Positions 53,136 through 61,259 of a stretch of DNA of 64,000 nucleotides are shown here, piece after piece. This DNA is from Pseudaeromonas sp963677375. Lineage in GTDB: Bacteria > Pseudomonadota > Gammaproteobacteria > Enterobacterales > Aeromonadaceae. The first letter of the stretch is position 1. Every line of letters starts with the position of its first letter. The stretch is taken from positions 130,110 to 194,109 of the forward strand of contig CAXXIF010000010.1 of assembly GCA_963677375.2 (NCBI GenBank), read 5' to 3'. The notes below the pieces were generated by a model. The model ran no database searches and was not told where the DNA came from. It saw nothing but the letters and a program-made list of their open reading frames with translations. The translations under genes were made by a program, and so were the position numbers.

Positions 53136-53663
53136 TTACTCCTTGCGCTCGTATTCTCCATCAATGGTGGTCCCCGTCTTGGGTGCCGAGGAGCCCGGCG
53201 CTGGCGCGTCACGCTCGGCAAACGGGTCGCGCGGCTGCGCCTCATCCCCTAGTGGACGACCCGAAATATGGCTCTCGAAGGATGAGGTGTGAACCGAGCC
53301 GCGACTGACGGTATGAGCCAGATGGCTGATCCACCACGCGGTCAAGCCACGACGGATGGTCGGTTGCAGCAGCAGCAACCCGAGGATGTCACTGACAAAA
53401 CCAGGGAAGATAAACAGGAAGCCGGCGACCGCCAGCCAGATACCTTGCAGTATTTCCGCACCGGGCGCTTCCCCGGCCTGCATACGCTTCTGCAGATTGA
53501 ACAGGGTCATGACCCCCTGACTGCGCACCAGTTGGCCGCCCAGCATGGCCGCCAACACCATCAGGATCAGGGTCGTCAATGCCCCGATACTCGAGCCGAC
53601 CTTGATCAGTACCCAGATTTCGACGAAGAAGAGCCCAATCAAGCCCAGAAAAAACTTACCCAT
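53136..53663 (-). CDS. fxsA: FxsA family membrane protein
   Basis: 175 residues. MGKFFLGLIGLFFVEIWVLIKVG start, then membrane segments including LTTLILMVLAAMLGGQLVRSQG and IWLAVAGFLFIFPGFVSDILGLLLL, the FxsA signature. E. coli FxsA relieves exclusion of phage T7 by the F plasmid when overproduced; normal role unclear. A charged C-terminal tail ends the protein. ATG 53663 has GAGGT ahead. Its place between aspA and groES is conserved in enterics. Confidence 0.93.
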   Translation of the reverse strand: MGKFFLGLIGLFFVEIWVLIKVGSSIGALTTLILMVLAAMLGGQLVRSQGVMTLFNLQKRMQAGEAPGAEILQGIWLAVAGFLFIFPGFVSDILGLLLLQPTIRRGLTAWWISHLAHTVSRGSVHTSSFESHISGRPLGDEAQPRDPFAERDAPAPGSSAPKTGTTIDGEYERKE

Positions 53664-53790
53664 AATGACCTCAAAAAACAGGCGGGCCGCTGCCCGCATT
53701 TTCTACAGATGGGGGTCTGCGGCAAGAAATTCAAGTCAGCTGGCGATTTTTTATACCTTTTCGTGGTGTCGTCTCGACGGCGCGCCCGGC

Positions 53791-53831
53791 ACCCGGCTCA
53801 TGACGCGCAGCGCTAAGCCGGGTCGTGAGCC
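53791..53831 (+). other. Overlapping alternative stems in the fxsA-aspA divergent region
   Basis: ACCCGGC (53791-53797) pairs with GCCGGGT (53817-53823), while GGCTCA (53795-53800) pairs with TGAGCC (53826-53831). The two helices share bases and exclude one another. About 150 bases upstream of aspA, so a regulatory leader is possible; otherwise 53664-53976 has no gene and must carry promoters for both directions. Confidence 0.35.
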
Positions 53832-53976
53832 ATGCCCCGAAATCCGCCCTCGGGCTCGACTAGACTCAGGACTGAAGGCCCCAAGGGACCCGCTCGCCTG
53901 ACCCGCCTGAGCGCTACGACACGGATGTATAGCCCAGTGCAATTCGACTCACGCCTTGTCTGTTCCGAGGTTTGTC

Positions 53977-55404
53977 ATGAGCGACAGCATCCGCATCGAA
54001 GAAGATCTACTCGGTTCCCTGCCGGTTCCAGACCAACTCTATTACGGCATTCACACCCTCAGAGCCGTCGCCAACTTCCAAATCAGTCGCCAGACCGTAT
54101 CCGATGTGCCGGAGTTGATCCGCGGCATGTTGTGGACCAAGAAGGCCGCCGCGCTGGCCAACGGTGAACTCGGCACTCTAGATCCCGACATAGCCCGCCA
54201 GATCGTCGCCGCCTGTGACTGCATGCTGGAAACCGGCGTCTGCTTCGATCAATTCCCGGTGGATCTGTTTCAGGGCGGGGCCGGTACCTCGGTAAATATG
54301 AACGTCAATGAGGTACTGGCTAACCTGGCGCTGGAGATGCGAGGGCAGGCCAAGGGGAGCTATGCGCTGATCCACCCCAATGATCACGTCAACAAGTGCC
54401 AATCCACCAATGATGCCTACCCCACCGGCTTCCGGGTGGCGCTGCTGGAGACCACCAATGCCACTCTGCATACCCTGATCGACCTCATCAAAGCCTTCGA
54501 CGACAAGGCGCTGGAATTTCACGAGATCTTGAAAATGGGCCGCACCCAGTTACAGGATGCGGTGCCCATGACGCTCGGTCAGGAGTTTCACGCCTGGGCG
54601 GTGACCCTGCGCGAGGAGATCAAGAACATCAAGCGCTGTCAGGATCTGCTGCTGGAGGTCAATCTGGGGGCCACGGCCATTGGCACCGGCCTGAACTCGC
54701 CGCCGGAGTACTCGGCGCTGGCGATCCGTTATCTGGCCGAGATCACCGGCTATCCCTTCGAACCCGCCGAGGATCTGATCGAGGCAACGTCCGATTGCGG
54801 CGCCTATGTGATGCTGCATGGCGCCCTGAAACGACTGGCGGTCAAGCTCTCCAAGATCTGCAACGATCTGCGGCTCTTGAGCTCGGGTCCCCGCGCCGGA
54901 TTCAACGAGATCAACCTGCCCCAGTTGCAGGCGGGCTCCTCCATCATGCCCGCCAAGGTCAACCCGGTGATCCCCGAGGTGGTGAATCAGGCCTGCTTCA
55001 AGGTGGTGGGTAACGATGTCACTATCACCATGGCCGCCGAGGCGGGCCAGTTGCAGCTCAACGTCATGGAGCCCGTCATCGCCCAGTGTCTGTTCGAGAG
55101 CCTGCACCTGCTGGCCAATAGCTGTATCTCGCTGCGGGAGAAGTGCGTCGAGGGGATCAGCGCCAACCCGGAGATCTGTGAGCACTATGTGTTCCACTCC
55201 ATCGGTATCGTCACCTTTCTCGACCCCTTTATCGGTCACCAGGCCGGAGATCGCGTCGGCAAACTCTGCGCCGCCACCGGCAAGAGCGTGCGCGAGGTGG
55301 TGCTGGAGCTGGGGCTCATGACCCCGGAGCAACTGGATACTGTGCTGTCGCTGGAAAATCTCAAACGACCGACTTACACGGCTCGGCGCTATCGTTCACC
55401 CTAA
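53977..55404 (+). CDS. aspA: Aspartate ammonia-lyase
   Basis: Converts aspartate to fumarate and ammonia. 475 residues, starting MSDSIRIEEDLLGSLPVP. Fumarase/aspartase landmarks: GGAGTSVNMNVNEVLAN (about 100), NKCQSTNDAYPT (about 140), and the signature loop GSSIMPAKVNP (about 318-328). ATG 53977 has GAGG eight bases ahead; the longer frame to 53956 is not used. Upstream of cutA; unlike E. coli no dcuA (C4-dicarboxylate exchanger) separates them. Confidence 0.97.
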   Translation: MSDSIRIEEDLLGSLPVPDQLYYGIHTLRAVANFQISRQTVSDVPELIRGMLWTKKAAALANGELGTLDPDIARQIVAACDCMLETGVCFDQFPVDLFQGGAGTSVNMNVNEVLANLALEMRGQAKGSYALIHPNDHVNKCQSTNDAYPTGFRVALLETTNATLHTLIDLIKAFDDKALEFHEILKMGRTQLQDAVPMTLGQEFHAWAVTLREEIKNIKRCQDLLLEVNLGATAIGTGLNSPPEYSALAIRYLAEITGYPFEPAEDLIEATSDCGAYVMLHGALKRLAVKLSKICNDLRLLSSGPRAGFNEINLPQLQAGSSIMPAKVNPVIPEVVNQACFKVVGNDVTITMAAEAGQLQLNVMEPVIAQCLFESLHLLANSCISLREKCVEGISANPEICEHYVFHSIGIVTFLDPFIGHQAGDRVGKLCAATGKSVREVVLELGLMTPEQLDTVLSLENLKRPTYTARRYRSP

Positions 55405-55602
55405 GCCGGGGACGGACACCGCAATGCAGCGGTCGAACGCCGAGATGAGCCGGTCAGCTGTTGGCCCGTCCCGCAATCGAGATCGAGACGAGCCCGGCAT
55501 CACGGGTGCATTTCCCCCAGGCCGCCGCTATAGTGGTGACCCTGTATGGCAGAGACTCTTTTGCCGTGAATTAGGTTTTTCCCCCGATGGATGTGAACGC
55601 CC

Positions 55603-55920
55603 ATGACCGAAGCTATTCTGGTGCTCTGTACCTGTCCCAATGAAGGGGTTGCCACCCTGCTGGCCAGCGAGATCGTCGAACAGCGGTTGGCCGCCTGCGT
55701 CAATGTGGTGCCGCTGATCCACTCCATCTATAGCTGGCAGAACAAGATTGAACAGAGCGACGAGAGCCAGTTGCTGATCAAAACCCGCAAAGAGTTGTTC
55801 GAACCACTGCGCAGCTTCCTGCGCCAGCGCCATCCCTATGAGACCCCCGAGATCATGGCCCTGCCGGTGCTGCTGGCCGATGCCGATTACCTGAACTGGA
55901 TTGCCGACGTTACCCGATGA
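55603..55920 (+). CDS. cutA: Divalent-cation tolerance protein CutA
   Basis: 105 residues, trimeric ferredoxin-like protein linked to copper tolerance in E. coli. Family residues: VLCTCPNEGVATLLAS, RLAACVNVVPLIHSIYSWQNKIEQ and ETPEIMALPV. Its stop overlaps the dsbD start (ATGA), so the pair is coupled, as in E. coli cutA-dsbD. The 198 bases after aspA hold no gene and no convincing terminator. Confidence 0.96.
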   Translation: MTEAILVLCTCPNEGVATLLASEIVEQRLAACVNVVPLIHSIYSWQNKIEQSDESQLLIKTRKELFEPLRSFLRQRHPYETPEIMALPVLLADADYLNWIADVTR

Positions 55921-57785
55921 ACCTCTGCTCCCTGTCCCTGCATCTGTTGACTCTCATCGGGCGCTCGCGCCGGATGACCGGAGCCGTCCGTGTTCTCATG
56001 CTGGCCATCGGGGTGCTGACGGTTGCCCTTTTCCCCACAGGCCAGGCCGCGACTGACCAGACCGTCGCCAGCCAAAACACCGCCAGCCAGACGGCGACAC
56101 CGTCGGCGGATGCCCTCCTCGGACAACTGGGACTGGCTCCGGCCAGACCACATTTTCTGCCAGCGGCACAGGCCTTCGTCTTCTCCAGCCAGCAACAGGG
56201 GAAGCAGCTGCGCATAGCCCTGGATATTGCCGACGGCTATTACCTGTATCGGGACAAGCTGCACTGGCAGGTGAGTGAGGGCCAACTGGGGGCCGTGACA
56301 CTGCCACAGGGGGAATCCCACACCGATGATTTCTTTGGCAGCACTCAGGTCTTCTATCAGACCCTGGATTTCAGCATTCCCTTGCTGCAAATCCCCGCCG
56401 GTGCCAGTGTGCAAATCAGCTATCAGGGCTGTACCGAAGGGCTCTGCTACCCCCCGGTGACCCAGACCCTGGCGCTGCGGCCGGTCGCGGCCGCGACGAG
56501 CGCCGCCGAACCGCTTCGCACCCCGGCGCCACAACTTCAAGATTTAACGGCGACCCGGAGTGATCGCTCACAGACCGCCTTGGCCCAGGGCGGCTGGCAG
56601 GCGATTGGCTTGTTCTTGCTGCTCGGGGTCGGTCTGGCACTAACCCCCTGCATGCTGCCCATGTATCCCATCCTCAGCGCCATCATTCTCGGCCGCGGGG
56701 CTCTGCCACCGGGACGCGCCTTCGCCCTGTCATTGTCCTATGTGCAGGGCATGGCGTTGACCTACACCCTGATCGGGCTGGCGGTGGCCTCTGCGGGAGC
56801 AGGCCTGCAAGCCTGGCTGCAACATCCGTTGGTGCTGGGAGGCTTCAGTCTGCTGTTTGTGCTGCTCGCCGCCGCCATGTTCGGAGCCTTCGAGCTGCAA
56901 CTCCCCGCCAACCTGCAGCACAGCCTGCACCGACTGGCCGGTCAGCAGACCATAGGTTCCCTGCCCGGCGTCTTCGTCATGGGGGCCATTTCGGCACTGG
57001 TCTGCTCCCCCTGCACCACGGCACCGCTCTCCGGTGCCCTGCTCTATGTGGCCCAAACAGGGGATCGATGGCTTGGCGCCCAGGTGCTGTATGCCCTGGC
57101 GCTGGGGATGGGTTGGCCCATGCTGTTGCTGGGTGTTCTGGGGCCGCAATGGTTGCCGCGACGGGGGATCTGGATGCAGCGCGTCAAGGTGTTCTTCGGC
57201 TTCGTGTTGCTGGCAGCGCCCTTACTGTTATTGGCGCGGATTCTGCCGGAGTGGCTGATCCGCAGCGGCTGGACTCTGCTGATCAGCAGCGGCTGTGGCT
57301 ACTTGCTGCTGACTCTGCTGCCCATGACGCGCTGGCGTAGCGCCCTGTTGCTGCTGTTACCCCTGCTGGCCGCCGCTAGCTGGTATGGACTGGCGCCCAC
57401 CCCGCAACCGGCCTTGCCGTTTGCGTCTATTCGCACCCTCGACGAGCTGCAGCAGCAACTGCAGCAGGCCCGTACCGCAGGGCAACCTGTGATGCTCGAT
57501 CTCTATGCCGACTGGTGTGCCGCCTGCCATCAGCTGGAGCGGGAGACTTTCAGTGATCCGCACGTGCAACGGCAACTGGCCCATTACCGCCTGCTGCGCG
57601 CCGACCTGACCCAGGTTCACCCCGAGCAGCAGGCGCTGCTCGATCAGCTCCAGGTCACGGGCCTGCCCGCCATCCAGTTCTTTGGTCAGTCGCCCGCGCC
57701 CTTGGGGCGTATCGACGGCTTCCTGCCACCGGAGGAGTTCCTGCCCCGTCTGCCCGCCGAGTGCCAACCCGGCGTTCATTGTTAG
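55917..57785 (+). CDS. dsbD: Thiol:disulfide interchange protein DsbD
   Basis: Moves electrons from cytoplasmic thioredoxin to periplasmic DsbC, DsbG and CcmG. 622 residues: signal peptide, N-terminal periplasmic domain with Cys about 172 and 177 (GCTEGLCYPP), eight-span membrane domain with Cys about 245 (LTPCMLPM) and 366 (VCSPCTTAP; Cys 363 also present), and a C-terminal thioredoxin domain with WCAAC (Cys about 534 and 537). All six functional cysteines are present. The start overlaps the cutA stop; MTGAVRVLML further in is an alternative start. Confidence 0.96.
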   Translation: MNLCSLSLHLLTLIGRSRRMTGAVRVLMLAIGVLTVALFPTGQAATDQTVASQNTASQTATPSADALLGQLGLAPARPHFLPAAQAFVFSSQQQGKQLRIALDIADGYYLYRDKLHWQVSEGQLGAVTLPQGESHTDDFFGSTQVFYQTLDFSIPLLQIPAGASVQISYQGCTEGLCYPPVTQTLALRPVAAATSAAEPLRTPAPQLQDLTATRSDRSQTALAQGGWQAIGLFLLLGVGLALTPCMLPMYPILSAIILGRGALPPGRAFALSLSYVQGMALTYTLIGLAVASAGAGLQAWLQHPLVLGGFSLLFVLLAAAMFGAFELQLPANLQHSLHRLAGQQTIGSLPGVFVMGAISALVCSPCTTAPLSGALLYVAQTGDRWLGAQVLYALALGMGWPMLLLGVLGPQWLPRRGIWMQRVKVFFGFVLLAAPLLLLARILPEWLIRSGWTLLISSGCGYLLLTLLPMTRWRSALLLLLPLLAAASWYGLAPTPQPALPFASIRTLDELQQQLQQARTAGQPVMLDLYADWCAACHQLERETFSDPHVQRQLAHYRLLRADLTQVHPEQQALLDQLQVTGLPAIQFFGQSPAPLGRIDGFLPPEEFLPRLPAECQPGVHC

Positions 57786-57985
57786 CAAGCTGGAGGCGGC
57801 ACCTGTCCGCACGCCATCGCTAGTCCCGGCGTTCAGTGCCAACGCCGGAGATACCCTCCGCCATCGATCCGCCCTCATCCGTCAGCCCTGAGTGCATCGC
57901 GCATGCTGCGGACTCATCATCCATCGGCAGAGCGATCGGGTGGCGAAAACAGAACGATCGTTTCGTCCGTTTAACCGTCGTTCAG

Positions 57986-58001
57986 CTTGAGCTGGATCAC
58001 A
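57986..58001. promoter_or_regulatory. Possible CRP site upstream of the porin
   Basis: CTTGA, six bases, TCACA: the right half is perfect, the left half matches TGTGA at three of five positions. It lies about 130 bases upstream of the porin start, in the 343-base gap 57786-58128 that otherwise shows no gene. Confidence 0.3.
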
Positions 58002-58128
58002 GGTTATCGATTCAGCTTCCGTTTAACTTGGCTCAGCTAGATTGTCCTCATCGCAACAACCTGACCAGAGCGTTCATGCCATATCGCTCATGATTCTGGT
58101 CAGCCCAAACAACCATGAGGGTGACACA

Positions 58129-59184
58129 ATGAAAGCCACGTTAATTGCACTGAGTATTCCGACCCTGCTGGCTGCTGGCTCCGCCTCTGCGGCCAACCTG
58201 TATGACAAAGATGGTACCAAGCTGGACTTATATGGCCGAGCCACAGGTCTGTACTACGGTTCATCCAATGACGAGGTCCGTGGTGACGAGAGCTACATCC
58301 GTCTGGGCCTGAAGGGCGAACGTGATTTGGGCAACAACCTGACCGGTCTGGGTCAGTTTGAATACAACCTGCCCACCTCCGGCAGCAACAACGATGAGCT
58401 GCGTCTGGGCTTTGCCGGTATTCGTCACGCCACCTTCGGCACCCTGACCTACGGTCGTCAGGATGGTCTGATTTCTATGGTCAATGACTACACAGACGTC
58501 CTACCCGAGTGGGGTGGTGATGGTCTGGGCAAAAATACCGAAGCCTTCGGTACCGGCCGCACCAATGGCCTGCTCAAGTATGCCTTCAACTATCAGGGCC
58601 TGACCCTGGCCGCCCAGTTCACCGGCAAGAACGATCCGCAGAACAATGACGCCAGCAAGTGGATGCAAGGCAGTGACGAGGGTTACGCCCTGGCCGCCAG
58701 CTACGACATGCCGATGGGTCTGAGCTTCGCCTCCGCCTTTAACCAGGCGGGCAAGACGGCGGATCAACAACAGCAAGCCCAGTTCGGTGGTCAGAGTGAT
58801 GCCAAATTGGGTGCCATGGGTGTGCGTTATGCCGCCAACAACTGGTATGCAGCCGCCACCTATTCCGAAGGTCGCGACCACTATGCCATCGGTGATGGCT
58901 ACGCCGATAAGAGCAAGGGTTATGAAGCCGTGGTCCAGTACACGGTTGCCGACAAGTTCACTCCGTCTCTGGGCTATGTGCGCAGCGACGTGAAAGACAG
59001 CAGCCAGAATTTCGATAACACAGCGAACGAATATGTGAGCCTGGGCGCTACCTATCAGTTCACCGATAACTTCCAGACCTATGTGGATTACAAGGTCAAC
59101 CTGCTGAATGACAACAGCTTCACCCAGCAGTACGGCATCAATACCGATGATGTCGTCGCCGTGGCCATGCGTTACGACTTCTAA
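58129..59184 (+). CDS. Gram-negative general porin
   Basis: Outer-membrane trimeric beta barrel of 351 residues. Signal peptide MKATLIALSIPTLLAAGSASA; mature start ANLYDKDGTKLDLYGRATGLYY is the usual first strand, LTYGRQDG follows in the loop-3 region, and the protein ends in Phe (AMRYDF), needed for barrel assembly. Probably equivalent to OmpC/OmpU-type porins; name not assigned. ATG 58129 has GAGGGTG ahead. A strong terminator follows. Confidence 0.93.
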   Translation: MKATLIALSIPTLLAAGSASAANLYDKDGTKLDLYGRATGLYYGSSNDEVRGDESYIRLGLKGERDLGNNLTGLGQFEYNLPTSGSNNDELRLGFAGIRHATFGTLTYGRQDGLISMVNDYTDVLPEWGGDGLGKNTEAFGTGRTNGLLKYAFNYQGLTLAAQFTGKNDPQNNDASKWMQGSDEGYALAASYDMPMGLSFASAFNQAGKTADQQQQAQFGGQSDAKLGAMGVRYAANNWYAAATYSEGRDHYAIGDGYADKSKGYEAVVQYTVADKFTPSLGYVRSDVKDSSQNFDNTANEYVSLGATYQFTDNFQTYVDYKVNLLNDNSFTQQYGINTDDVVAVAMRYDF

Positions 59185-59199
59185 GTTCAAGGTTCAATC

Positions 59200-59229
59200 A
59201 AAAAGCCGGAGCCCATGCTCCGGCTTTTT
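59200..59229. terminator. Bidirectional terminator after the porin
   Basis: AAAAAGCCGGAGC, four-base loop, GCTCCGGCTTTTT, a perfect 13-base-pair stem with A and T tracts, 16 bases after the porin stop. Confidence 0.95.
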
Positions 59230-59310
59230 GTTATGGGTGACGCAAGTCTCTTGAGTCTGCTCCGTCAGCAGATTAGTCTGCCAGCACTGTCACTTGCCTG
59301 AATCTTTGTC

Positions 59311-59610
59311 ATGCCCGAAGCACTCTTCGATGTCGAACCTGCCTCCTGGTCGCTGTACATGCTGCGCGACGGGTCAGGACGTCTGTACACCGGCATCTCC
59401 ACCGATGTGCAACGGCGGCTCGGCGAACATCAGGCCGGCAAAGGCGCACGGGCCTTGCGGGGGCGCGGCCCCTTGCTCTTGGTCTGGCAGCACTGGGTGG
59501 GCGATCACGGCTCGGCGCTGCGTCTGGAATATCGGCTGAAGCAGTGGCCCAAGGCGCGCAAGGAAGCCTTGGTCCTCGGCCTGATCCCGCCTCCCGAGGG
59601 GAGCGAATGA
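59311..59610 (+). CDS. GIY-YIG domain protein (UPF0213, YhbQ-like)
   Basis: 99 residues. WSLYMLRDGSGRLYTGISTDVQRRLGEHQAG is the GIY-YIG nuclease core (the Y..Y-G pair, Arg of RRLGEH), and LRLEYRLKQWPKARKEALV is the helix with Glu seen in YhbQ. E. coli YhbQ has been linked to DNA repair; activity here is not shown. Its stop overlaps the AraC-type gene start (ATGA), so the two are coupled although no functional tie is evident. Confidence 0.92.
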   Translation: MPEALFDVEPASWSLYMLRDGSGRLYTGISTDVQRRLGEHQAGKGARALRGRGPLLLVWQHWVGDHGSALRLEYRLKQWPKARKEALVLGLIPPPEGSE

Positions 59611-61115
59611 GCCAGACGCCCCTCGCCGCAGAGATCTCTCACCTGCGGCAACAACTGCTGGCCAGTTGCCCGACCCAACAATTGGCGTTCGGGGATGAAG
59701 TCTGGCCCCTGTCGCAACTGCTGACTGTTCTGGACTATGCCCTGCGCAGCGCCCCGGGCCTGAAGAGCGGCCTGGAACTCTGGTGTGAAGGGATCAGTCT
59801 GCTGGGGCTATCCTGGTATCCACAACTGAGTGGGCAGGAACCGCAGATCCGGCTCAGTTTTCTGCCGTTGCAGGAGGAGCGCCCCCTCGCAACGCTCTGG
59901 TTCCTACTCCAACTGCTGCATCGACAACTGGTCACACAGACCGATGCCGCCGGGTTTACGCTGGAGTGGCCTGAGCGGCAAAAGATGCCTGACACCAACA
60001 CGGAGACGGCTTCCGAGCCATTAGCCGTTCGCTATGGTCCGTTACCGGTATTTCATCTATCCACTCCGCACACCTATGCGACTGACCCGGCTCTTGCGGA
60101 GCTACATGCCCCGCTAGCCACCCTGATCCATCGCCTGCATCGCCTCGGCTCCCGGCCCCGGAGTGTACTGGAACAGCTGAAACAGTGGCTGGATCTGGCC
60201 CTGCCGGAACAACTCTCTCTGGAGGCACTGGCCAGCCGCTTGCAGATCTCGCCCCGCACCCTGCAACGCCAACTCGGCCAGCAGCAGACCAGTTACAGCC
60301 GCCTGCTGGAAGAGGTGCGGAAGAACCGGGCCATCAGCCTGCTGTGCCATAGCCGTTATTCGGCGCAGGAGGTTGGCTTACGGCTGGGCTACCTGGATGC
60401 CCCCAGTTTTCAGCGCGCCTTCCGCCACTGGTTCGGTGTGCCGCCCGGCGAGTTTCGTCACCGTTTCTTTGCCCAGGATAGCCAACCCCAACTTCCGCCC
60501 GTGGTGCTCTATTACGCCATCAATGAACTGCAGGAGCAGAGCTTGCGCCAATACAACGGCGCCCGGGTCTGGATCTGTATCCGGAATCTGGCCTTCGACA
60601 AATCGTTGCAGTTGCAGTGCGAGGATCACGATGGCATCTGGCGCCCCTATGCCGCCACCTTCGAACGTTTCCTGAGCGGCGATGTGGAGCTCTGGTCAAC
60701 CCCCAGCCTGCCCGTCCATCACCCGATGCGTTTTCGGATTGAATACCGGGTAGGCGGCCATATCTATCTGGATAATAACGGCGGTCAGGATTACTGCCTG
60801 GATGCTGCCGTGTTGCTCGGGCCCCATGCCGCCCTCTGTCACCAGCTCTTGTGGTTTGCCGAAGGCCCAGGCAGCGGACGCCTGGTGGCTCGCCTGTTCA
60901 CCCGTCAACTTTGGCAGCAGGGCTGGGCACTCTGGAGCGATGGCCGCCGTCATCCACTCCACCCCGAGCCCTGTGGCAATGGCGTGCAATGGCAACTCTC
61001 CTGCAGCCAGAACAGCCCGGATCTCCAACTGCGTTTTGAGTTTTTAAATTCATCGCCCTATCAACACCTGCCGCTGGATAACCAGGGCGAAGGTTTCCTG
61101 CCTCGCCGGTTATAA
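59607..61115 (+). CDS. AraC-family regulator with C-terminal CBM21-like starch-binding domain
   Basis: 502 residues in three parts. Residues 1-190 are an N-terminal ligand/dimer region like other AraC proteins. Residues about 195-290 hold the two-helix-turn-helix domain (LEALASRLQISPRTLQRQL; SAQEVGLRLGYLDAPSFQRAF; FGVPPGEFR). Residues about 320-400 match CBM21 carbohydrate-binding modules: VWICIRNLAFDKSLQLQCED, then YLDNNGGQDY at the place of the CBM21 YWDNNxxxNY end. The last 100 residues (WALWSDGRR... FEFLNSS...LPLDNQGEGF) look like a second, diverged module. The gene lies 144 bases upstream of a secreted amylase gene it probably controls. Confidence 0.85.
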   Translation: MSQTPLAAEISHLRQQLLASCPTQQLAFGDEVWPLSQLLTVLDYALRSAPGLKSGLELWCEGISLLGLSWYPQLSGQEPQIRLSFLPLQEERPLATLWFLLQLLHRQLVTQTDAAGFTLEWPERQKMPDTNTETASEPLAVRYGPLPVFHLSTPHTYATDPALAELHAPLATLIHRLHRLGSRPRSVLEQLKQWLDLALPEQLSLEALASRLQISPRTLQRQLGQQQTSYSRLLEEVRKNRAISLLCHSRYSAQEVGLRLGYLDAPSFQRAFRHWFGVPPGEFRHRFFAQDSQPQLPPVVLYYAINELQEQSLRQYNGARVWICIRNLAFDKSLQLQCEDHDGIWRPYAATFERFLSGDVELWSTPSLPVHHPMRFRIEYRVGGHIYLDNNGGQDYCLDAAVLLGPHAALCHQLLWFAEGPGSGRLVARLFTRQLWQQGWALWSDGRRHPLHPEPCGNGVQWQLSCSQNSPDLQLRFEFLNSSPYQHLPLDNQGEGFLPRRL

Positions 61116-61259
61116 GTCAGACCCGGCGATCAGAATTGCGTCAGTTCACAGTTTCCATCACTGGCACCAAACGCCAACACATTGGCGCATTTAGCTAATT
61201 TTATTTGACTACGGAAGCCTAAAATTAACGCCGAACTTTTCTGTCTCTATGGTGTAAAC

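Noticed and set aside
53012..53245. A 77-codon minus-strand frame between fxsA and groES
   Set aside because: It overlaps the end of fxsA and covers the T tract and the heat-shock promoter; no ribosome site or domain.
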